Positions 1 to 4,749 of a stretch of 5,703 bases of DNA are shown piece after piece. The stretch comes from Candidatus Zixiibacteriota bacterium (GTDB lineage Bacteria > Zixibacteria > MSB-5A5 > WJJR01), in the NCBI GenBank assembly GCA_020058315.1, contig JAGVEK010000391.1:1-5703 (forward strand), in the 5' to 3' direction. The number at the start of each line of letters is the position of its first letter. Positions within the stretch are counted from its first letter, which is position 1. Made by a program: the position numbers and the translations under genes. The notes beneath the pieces are model-generated. The model was not told the origin of the DNA and searched no databases. It saw only the letters and a list, made by a program, of their open reading frames with translations.

Positions 1-2439
1 CCAGCTATTCACAAACGCGGCTGGACCGAGGACCTCATTCGGCGTGAGGAGACGGCAGGCACGGTCGAGATCATCAACGGCAAGGCACGGCGGCGCTCGC
101 GAGGAAAGATTGACCACGTCCTAAGGGTAAAGGTGAACGTTGACACACAGCCCGTCGCCCTGGCGCTTATCGAGGCTAAAAAGGAAAGTCTCCCATCCGG
201 TCACGGTCTTGACCAGGCCAAATGTTATGCCGAATGCAGGCGGCACAACGTCCAATTTATTTTCTCGTCAAACGGTCACCTGTTCGTCGAGTTCGACTGC
301 TTCACGGGATACACCTCCACGCCCAAGCCCATCGCCGAGTTCCCAACTCCGGCCGAGCTTCGTGTCCGGTACGAGCAGGGCATGGGCTTCAAGCTTGAAT
401 CCCCAGCCGCCCGCCCACTCTTGCAGCGATACCCCGGCGGTGAAGGAACCCGTCGCTACTATCAGGACGCCGCGATCCGCGCCGTCATGGAAAAAATTGC
501 CAAATGCGGGGTAGCAAAGCAGCCTAAGCGTGCGCTGTTGTCCCTGGCCACGGGTGCGGGCAAGACCTTCATCGCGGTCAACCTGCTCAAGCGCATCTCC
601 GATGCAGGCCAGCTCACCCGCGCCTTGTTTGTCTGTGATCGCGACGAACTCCGCACCCAGGCCCTCGGGGCCTTCCAGAACGTCTTCGGTGCGGACGCGG
701 CCGAGGTGTACCGCAAAACGGACGGTACCAACAACGCCAAGAACGCCCGCATCCACATCGCCACATATCAGACCCTCGGCGTCGAGAACGAGAACGGCGA
801 CGCCAATTTCCTGACCACCTATTACCCCGCCGACTATTTCACGCACATCGTCATTGACGAGTGCCACCGTTCGGCCTGGGGCAAGTGGTCGCAGGTGCTT
901 ACGCGGAACAAGAACGCCGTGCAAATTGGCCTCACCGCCACTCCCCGGCAACTTGTGGAAAGCCTCAAGCGGCAGACGGAGGAAAGCGAAACAGATTTCC
1001 TGGAACAATTGCCATTAGCCGCCGAAAAAGTAATAAGAATAGAACAAATAAGGCATATCGAACCCCCTGCACCTTACGGTATAATGCGAGAGGTTGTGGC
1101 CGACGCAGAGATTACCGCTAACAACCTTGCCTACTTCGGCGAACCGGCCTATGAATACGACATTGCCCAGGCCATCGAGGACGGCTATCTCGCCGCCTGC
1201 GAAATCCAGAAGGGCCGGGTGAATCTCGATGAAACCGGCATCACCAAAGAAGAGATCATCGCCCGCAACCCCGTTGATGCCATTACCGGCCAGCCCATCA
1301 CCGCCGAGCAAATTGAAGACCTCTATCAAAGAACCCAATACGAAGACCGCATTCTCCTGCCCGACCGCGTCCTGGTCATGTGCCGGGACTTGTTCAGCTA
1401 CCTGCTGGATACCGGTGGGCCTGAGCAAAAGACCATCATCTTCTGCGCCCGCGATTGTCATGCCGACGATGTGGCCGTCTGCCTGAATAATCTTTACGCC
1501 AAGTGGTGCGCCGACAACGGCAGGCAGCGGCTGGAGTATTACGCCTTCAAGTGCACCGCCGCAGGCAGCGGCAACGACCAACTCCCGGATCTGCGCGCCT
1601 CCTCGCGCAGCCATTTCATTGCCACCACGGTGGACCTGTTGACCACCGGCGTGGATGTACCCTGCGTGCGGAACATTGTTTTTTTCAAGTACATCAAGAG
1701 CCCCATCAGCTTTTACCAGATGGTCGGCCGGGGAACGCGCATTGATGCGCCGACGGGCAAGCTGATGTTTCGCGTCTATGACTACACCGATGCTACGCGC
1801 CTCTTCGGCGGGGGCTTCATCACCAAGCCGCCGCGCATCGGCGGCGAAGACCCCGGCCCTCCTCCCCCGGAGCCGACTATAAGTGTCGAGGGATTTGACG
1901 TTCACATCACCGACGCCGGCCGCTTCATCGTCACCGACGTGGACGGCAAGGCCATGCCCGTGCCCATCGAGGAGTATAAAGCCCGTCTGGCCGCTCGCCT
2001 GGTCCAGGAGGTCCGCACGCTGGACGACTTTCGGGGACGGTGGATTGACCCGCCATCGCGGCAGGAACTCATTGACGCCCTGGTGACGTCCGGCTACTCG
2101 CCGACCGTCGTGAGGATGGTGGACGACCGGCAGGATTATGACCTTTACGATGTGCTGGCCGAACTGGGTTGGGGTATGAATCCACGCACCCGCCACGACC
2201 GTACATTAGCCTTTACCTACAAGAACGAAGACTGGTTGAACGCCTTATCGCAACGCACTGCCGCGACGATCCGGGCGATCGCCAGCCAGTTCGAGCGCGG
2301 CGGCACCGAGGGTCTGGAGAATCCGCAGATATTCCAGACGCCGGAGGTCAGATTGGCCGGAGGCTTGGCGGCGCTGCAAACGGCGGGCAACCCGCACGAT
2401 TTGCTGATTGAGACCAAGGCGAGGATGTTTGCTGCATGA
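1..2439 (+). CDS. hsdR: Type I restriction enzyme R subunit (HsdR, EcoEI-like), 5' end outside the window
   Basis: This is the restriction and ATP-dependent DNA-translocation subunit of a type I RM complex. A GTG at 133 is a possible start, but the frame is open to base 1 and the upstream codons encode conserved HsdR sequence, so 133 is internal and the gene begins before the window. Numbering from the first visible codon gives 812 residues. The N-terminal nuclease shows D38 (KIDHVL) and the E58-A-K60 motif (IEAKK). The SF2 motor shows Walker A TGAGKT at 184-189, DECH at 286-289, GLTATPR around 310-316, TTGVDVP around 548-554 and QMVGRGTR at 573-580. The C-terminus, with LDDFRGRW near 674-681, resembles the EcoEI R C-terminal domain. 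All core motifs are intact, so it is probably functional. The ATGA overlap with the next gene suggests translational coupling. An AT-richer segment after motif III looks like an insert and is listed separately. Confidence 0.96.
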   Translation, partial: PAIHKRGWTEDLIRREETAGTVEIINGKARRRSRGKIDHVLRVKVNVDTQPVALALIEAKKESLPSGHGLDQAKCYAECRRHNVQFIFSSNGHLFVEFDCFTGYTSTPKPIAEFPTPAELRVRYEQGMGFKLESPAARPLLQRYPGGEGTRRYYQDAAIRAVMEKIAKCGVAKQPKRALLSLATGAGKTFIAVNLLKRISDAGQLTRALFVCDRDELRTQALGAFQNVFGADAAEVYRKTDGTNNAKNARIHIATYQTLGVENENGDANFLTTYYPADYFTHIVIDECHRSAWGKWSQVLTRNKNAVQIGLTATPRQLVESLKRQTEESETDFLEQLPLAAEKVIRIEQIRHIEPPAPYGIMREVVADAEITANNLAYFGEPAYEYDIAQAIEDGYLAACEIQKGRVNLDETGITKEEIIARNPVDAITGQPITAEQIEDLYQRTQYEDRILLPDRVLVMCRDLFSYLLDTGGPEQKTIIFCARDCHADDVAVCLNNLYAKWCADNGRQRLEYYAFKCTAAGSGNDQLPDLRASSRSHFIATTVDLLTTGVDVPCVRNIVFFKYIKSPISFYQMVGRGTRIDAPTGKLMFRVYDYTDATRLFGGGFITKPPRIGGEDPGPPPPEPTISVEGFDVHITDAGRFIVTDVDGKAMPVPIEEYKARLAARLVQEVRTLDDFRGRWIDPPSRQELIDALVTSGYSPTVVRMVDDRQDYDLYDVLAELGWGMNPRTRHDRTLAFTYKNEDWLNALSQRTAATIRAIASQFERGGTEGLENPQIFQTPEVRLAGGLAALQTAGNPHDLLIETKARMFAA
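988..1098 (+). other. Probable in-frame insert in HsdR after helicase motif III
   Basis: From my knowledge of EcoEI-type HsdR proteins, the GLTATPR motif is usually followed after about 20 residues by a segment like ITADNLxYFGEPVYEY. Here about 55 residues separate GLTATPR from ITANNLAYFGEP, leaving roughly 35 extra. The extra stretch is more AT-rich than its surroundings and uses ATA four times plus AGA and AGG within about 30 codons, while the flanks favour ATC and CGC. The frame is kept and no stop is created. The boundaries are approximate. It could be a natural loop variant of the subfamily rather than a recent insertion. Confidence 0.4.
2421..2425 (+). promoter_or_regulatory. Ribosome binding site for the ATG at 2436
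   Basis: GAGGA lies 10 nt upstream of the ATG at 2436, inside the end of hsdR. A second purine-rich site, GAGGAAG at 2438-2444, lies before an in-frame ATG at 2451. Initiation at either ATG is possible, and the proteins would differ by five residues. Confidence 0.45.
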
Positions 2440-3512
2440 GGAAGAAAAACATGGGAAAGACGGAACAAGAAACAAAACGAAAACTCGTACCAACGGTGAG
2501 AGAAATCTCAAGATCCGATTATGGCCGACTACTGGCCGATATTAAGGAGCGCGTCCGTACCGCCCAGTACGAAGCCCTGCGCGCGGTTAATCGGGAGCTG
2601 ATCTCTCTTTACTGGGACATTGGCGGCATCATTGATGCGCGCCAACAAGGCGATAGCTGGGGAAAATCGGTTGTTGTCCACCTGGCGCAGGATTTAAGCA
2701 ATGAGTTCCCGGGCATAAAAGGATTCTCCGCCCAGAACCTTTGGCGAATGCGACAGTTTTATGGTGCTTATGTCGGAAACGAAAAACTCTCACCACTGGT
2801 GAGAGAAATCAGTTGGACTAAGAACGTTGTCATTTTAATGCGTTGCAAGGATTCCCTCGAACGCGAATTTTACATCCGCATGACCCGAAAGCTCGGCTGG
2901 TCGAAGAATGTCCTGATCCACCAGATCGAGAACCAATACTACGAAAAGACGCTGCTGAACCAGACGAATTTTGACAAAACTATGACGCCTGAACTCCGTG
3001 CCCAGGCCAAACTGGCGCTGAAAGACGAGTACACCTTCGATTTCCTTGAACTCGGAGAAGAACACGCGGAGCGAGAACTGGAACGCGCCCTCATCACGCG
3101 GATCGAAGATTTTCTCCGCGCCATGGGCGGAATGTTCGCTTTCGTCGGCAGCCAGTTCCGCCTGGAGGTGGACGACAGGGAATACTTCATTGACCTGTTG
3201 CTGTTTCATCGCCGCCTCAAGTGCCTGGTGGCGGTGGAACTTAAGGTCGGCGAGTTTGAGCCGGAGTTTGTGGGCAAGATGCAGTTTTACCTGGCGACCT
3301 TGGATGAGCGCGTCCGCGAAAAGGGTGAAAACCCATCCATCGGTATTATCCTGTGCAAGGAAAAGCGCCGCACGATCGTCGAATATGCCCTGCGCGATGC
3401 CCGCAAACCAATCGGCGTCGCCACCTACCGCATTTTAAAGCGGTTACCGAAGGAATTGCAGGGCCAACTCCCCTCACCAGAACAGATTTCCGCCCTCCTG
3501 GAGAAGGCATAA
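2436..3512 (+). CDS. DUF1016/YhcG-family PD-(D/E)XK nuclease domain protein
   Basis: This 358-residue protein has the two-part DUF1016 build. The N-terminal domain (about 35-170) contains LYWDIGGIID (58-67), GFSAQNLWRMRQFY (96-109), LVREISWTKNVV (121-132) and RKLGWSKNVLIH (151-162). The C-terminal YhcG nuclease domain (about 185-335) has a PD-(D/E)XK pattern with D253 (FIDLLLFH) and E268-L-K270 (VELK), followed by a conserved KMQFYL segment. The catalytic residues are present, so the nuclease is likely active; its substrate is unknown. The start overlaps the hsdR stop as ATGA, and ATG 2451 is an alternative. hsdS follows after 2 nt, so the gene sits inside the RM operon. Such proteins recur beside type I RM genes, but a role in restriction is inference. 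The N-terminal residues 16-24 echo 117-125 and are listed separately. Confidence 0.9.
   Translation: MRKKNMGKTEQETKRKLVPTVREISRSDYGRLLADIKERVRTAQYEALRAVNRELISLYWDIGGIIDARQQGDSWGKSVVVHLAQDLSNEFPGIKGFSAQNLWRMRQFYGAYVGNEKLSPLVREISWTKNVVILMRCKDSLEREFYIRMTRKLGWSKNVLIHQIENQYYEKTLLNQTNFDKTMTPELRAQAKLALKDEYTFDFLELGEEHAERELERALITRIEDFLRAMGGMFAFVGSQFRLEVDDREYFIDLLLFHRRLKCLVAVELKVGEFEPEFVGKMQFYLATLDERVREKGENPSIGIILCKEKRRTIVEYALRDARKPIGVATYRILKRLPKELQGQLPSPEQISALLEKA
2481..2507 (+). repeat. Internal duplication in the DUF1016 gene, copy 1
   Basis: This 27-bp segment matches 2784-2810 at 23 of 27 positions, including the last 13 bases (GGTGAGAGAAATC) without a mismatch. It is in the same reading frame and 303 bp upstream. 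It encodes KLVPTVREI (residues 16-24) against KLSPLVREI (117-125). Copy 2 lies in the conserved part of the family, so this N-terminal copy is probably the derived one. Confidence 0.6.
2784..2810 (+). repeat. Internal duplication in the DUF1016 gene, copy 2 (probable source)
   Basis: This segment encodes KLSPLVREI within the conserved DUF1016 N-terminal domain, just before SWTKNVVIL. It is the likely parent of the matching segment at 2481-2507, since this context is the one expected for the family. Confidence 0.6.
3500..3507 (+). promoter_or_regulatory. Ribosome binding site for hsdS
   Basis: GGAGAAGG, at the end of the DUF1016 gene, lies 7 nt upstream of the ATG at 3515. It supports this start over any of the upstream in-frame starts, which would overlap the conserved end of the DUF1016 gene. 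Confidence 0.6.
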
Positions 3513-3514
3513 AC

Positions 3515-4138
3515 ATGGGAACCGCGAAACAGACGCAAATCACCGTAGGGGCGGCGCATGCGGCGCCCCTACCCGACGGCTGGCGCTGGGTCAGGCTGGG
3601 GGAGGTGTGCGAGATCATCGCCGGACAGTCTCCACCCGGTTCGACCTACCGTACGAGTCCCGAGGGACTTCCTTTCTTTCAAGGAAAAGCTGACTTCGGT
3701 AAGGCCAATCCGGTTGCACGCGTTTGGTGTGTGGAACCGACCAAAATAGCCCAGCCTGGTGATATTCTTATTTCTGTCCGCGCTCCGGTTGGCCCGACAA
3801 ATGTTGCAGATGTTGAGTGCTGTATTGGGCGTGGTCTTGCAGCAATAAGATGTGGGAAAAACGCTGACAGTGATTTCATCCTCAATGCGTTACGGCATTT
3901 TGAAGCAACGCTGGTGAAAAAGGGTTCAGGAAGCACATTTGAAGCAATCAATAGAGATGACTTGGAGTCATTTACAATCCCTCTCCCACCCCTACCAGAA
4001 CAGCGTCGGATTGCAGGGCTTTTGCGCGAACAGATGGCGGCAGTGGAGAAGGCTCGCACGTCGGCGGAAGAAGAATTGGCAGCAATCAATGCCCTGCCGG
4101 CGGCCCTGCTGCGCCGGGCATTCGCGGGGGGATTATGA
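3515..4138 (+). CDS. hsdS: Half-length type I specificity subunit (HsdS), single target recognition domain
   Basis: This subunit directs a type I methyltransferase and nuclease to its target. The 207 residues hold one TRD (about 20-155), opening with LPDGWRWVRLGEV (19-31) and including GDILISVRAPVG (82-93) and RDDLESFTIPLPPLPEQRRI (147-166). One conserved helical region follows (about 165-207: AGLLREQMAAVEKA, then INALPAALLRRAF). Usual HsdS proteins are about 400 residues with two TRDs, so this is half length. Half-size HsdS proteins that pair as homodimers are known, and would read a symmetric bipartite site; the alternative is a decayed remnant. The frame stays open upstream to about 3353, but ATG 3515 has an RBS and follows the previous stop by 2 nt. 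A palindrome encodes residues 11-20. The stop overlaps the RAYT start as ATGA. A second copy of the 3' end lies at 4718-4749. Confidence 0.92.
   Translation: MGTAKQTQITVGAAHAAPLPDGWRWVRLGEVCEIIAGQSPPGSTYRTSPEGLPFFQGKADFGKANPVARVWCVEPTKIAQPGDILISVRAPVGPTNVADVECCIGRGLAAIRCGKNADSDFILNALRHFEATLVKKGSGSTFEAINRDDLESFTIPLPPLPEQRRIAGLLREQMAAVEKARTSAEEELAAINALPAALLRRAFAGGL
3545..3572 (+). repeat. REP-like 28-bp palindrome inside the hsdS N-terminus
   Basis: The arms GTAGGGGC and GCCCCTAC close a 28-bp inverted repeat with no loop and one mismatched pair (3554 with 3563). The core is centred on GCATGC. It is read in frame as V11-G-A-A-H-A-A-P-L19 plus the first base of P20, immediately before the conserved PDGW start of the TRD. 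It belongs to the same class as the palindrome at 4412-4439, and it probably arrived as a REP-type element mobilised by a RAYT. Confidence 0.85.
4107..4138 (+). repeat. Direct repeat copy A: hsdS 3' end and ATGA junction
   Basis: This 32-bp sequence matches 4718-4749 at 29 of 32 positions, with the first 19 bases (TGCTGCGCCGGGCATTCGC) identical. It encodes LLRRAFAGGL and the hsdS stop, and contains the RAYT start codon. The three mismatches turn the AGGAGA seen in copy B into a G run here, which weakens the ribosome-binding character. Confidence 0.85.
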
Positions 4139-4686
4139 TAAGGTTTGATCCGGACAAACACCACCGTCGTTCAGTCCGCTTACGGGGATATGATTATTCA
4201 TCAATGGGGGCGTATTTCATCACTCTGTGCGTTCACAATCAGAATTGCCTGCTGGGCGAAATCGCAGATGGAATTATGCAACTGAGTCCTTTAGGAGCAA
4301 TCGTCCGGTCCGAATGGATAACAACCGGACAAATACGACCGCGTATCCAGGTTGATGTATTTGTTGTCATGCCAAATCATTTTCATGGAATATTGGTAAT
4401 TGATAATGATTGTAGGGGCACGTTGCAACGTGCCCCTACGGTGGAACAATTCGGTCATCCGACATCCGATTCGATCCCGACAATCGTGCGGTTATACAAA
4501 TCTGTCACAACCAAACGAATCAACCTGTTGCGGGAAACACCTGGTGCGGCTTTCTGGCAGCGCAATTATTACGAGCACATCATCCGGGATGATGCCGAAT
4601 TAGGTCGAATCCGAGAATACATTGAGGCTAACCCGTCATGTTGGGCTGAGGATCGGGAAAATCCAGATGGCAAGACGAAAAAATAA
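4135..4686 (+). CDS. REP-associated tyrosine transposase (RAYT, Y1/HUH superfamily)
   Basis: This is a single-strand DNA nicking and joining enzyme of the type that mobilises REP palindromes. The 183 residues are full length for the family. The opening DPDKHHRRSVRLRGYDYS is typical. The metal-binding HUH-type motif is MPNHFHGIL (79-87, H82 and H84), and the catalytic tyrosine is Y145 or Y146 in FWQRNYYEHIIRD. The end (YIEANPSCW, 162-170) is also typical. No stop or frameshift interrupts it, so it is probably active. It starts inside the hsdS stop codon region (ATGA) and is therefore likely translated from the RM transcript. Residues 93-102 are encoded by a perfect palindrome of the REP type. 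The gene is bracketed by direct repeats of the hsdS 3' end, so it looks like an insertion at that junction. AT-richer codons (ATA, AAT, AAA) set it apart from hsdR. Confidence 0.93.
   Translation: MIRFDPDKHHRRSVRLRGYDYSSMGAYFITLCVHNQNCLLGEIADGIMQLSPLGAIVRSEWITTGQIRPRIQVDVFVVMPNHFHGILVIDNDCRGTLQRAPTVEQFGHPTSDSIPTIVRLYKSVTTKRINLLRETPGAAFWQRNYYEHIIRDDAELGRIREYIEANPSCWAEDRENPDGKTKK
4412..4439 (+). repeat. Perfect 28-bp REP-like palindrome inside the RAYT gene
   Basis: Two perfectly complementary 14-base arms (GTAGGGGCACGTTG and its reverse complement) meet with no loop. It encodes part of C93 through T102 (RGTLQRAPT), in the linker between the HUH motif and the catalytic tyrosine region. The outer 8 bases match the hsdS palindrome at 3545-3572, and the total length is the same. 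I recall similar linkers (G-T-A-R-R-A-P-T) in other RAYTs, which would also be read from GTAGGGGC palindromes. Confidence 0.92.
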
Positions 4687-4717
4687 AACCATTGGAAACG
4701 GAAGCAGTCAGCGGGTT

Positions 4718-4749
4718 TGCTGCGCCGGGCATTCGCAGGAGAATTATGA
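4718..4749 (+). repeat. Direct repeat copy B: hsdS tail and ATGA junction to rhuM
   Basis: This is the partner of 4107-4138, with 29 of 32 bases identical and an offset of 611 bp. It contains the HsdS-like stop and the first codon of the RhuM-Fic gene, reproducing the ATGA overlap found at copy A. This is the layout expected if hsdS originally ran straight into rhuM. Confidence 0.85.
4737..4742 (+). promoter_or_regulatory. Ribosome binding site for the RhuM-Fic gene
   Basis: AGGAGA, in the hsdS-tail remnant, lies 3 nt upstream of the ATG at 4746. That spacing is short. Other in-frame ATGs at 4764 (after GGGGAAAGG) and 4782 (after GAGGAAG) are alternatives, and conserved RhuM sequence begins only after the third of these. 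Confidence 0.5.

Larger units (their letters stand above)
4690..4749 (+). pseudogene. Remnant of an hsdS 3' end downstream of the RAYT
   Basis: In one frame this spacer reads LLRRAFAGEL followed by a stop at 4747-4749. That is the common C-terminal ending of HsdS proteins and is closer to it than the intact gene's LLRRAFAGGL. Codons before 4717 (about 4690-4716) do not look like HsdS, although a few bases from 4708 still match the upstream copy. No start codon or TRD is attached. It is either the displaced original end of hsdS or what remains of a second hsdS. Confidence 0.65.

Noticed and set aside
133..135. GTG at 133 as the start of HsdR
   Set aside because: The upstream codons 1-132 in the same frame encode expected HsdR sequence, including D38 of the nuclease site, so the gene starts before the window.
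268..1008. Minus-strand open frame opposite the hsdR nuclease and Walker regions
   Set aside because: Its sequence resembles no family and its position mirrors conserved hsdR codons. It is a shadow frame.
1080..1085. TATAAT, a possible -10 promoter box
   Set aside because: It is inside the hsdR coding sequence, has no matching -35 at the right distance, and no gene starts nearby. It is probably an effect of the AT-rich insert.
1015..2196. Long open frame on the minus strand, 393 codons
   Set aside because: It lies wholly opposite the motif-rich part of hsdR, has no recognisable domain, and is explained by GC-rich codon structure on the other strand.
3353..3514. Possible 54-residue N-terminal extension of HsdS
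   Set aside because: It overlaps the conserved end of the DUF1016 gene in another frame, does not resemble HsdS, and ATG 3515 has a good ribosome site.
4412..4439. The perfect palindrome read as a rho-independent terminator
   Set aside because: No T tract follows it, it lies within an intact coding sequence, and its arms match the REP-type palindrome in hsdS.
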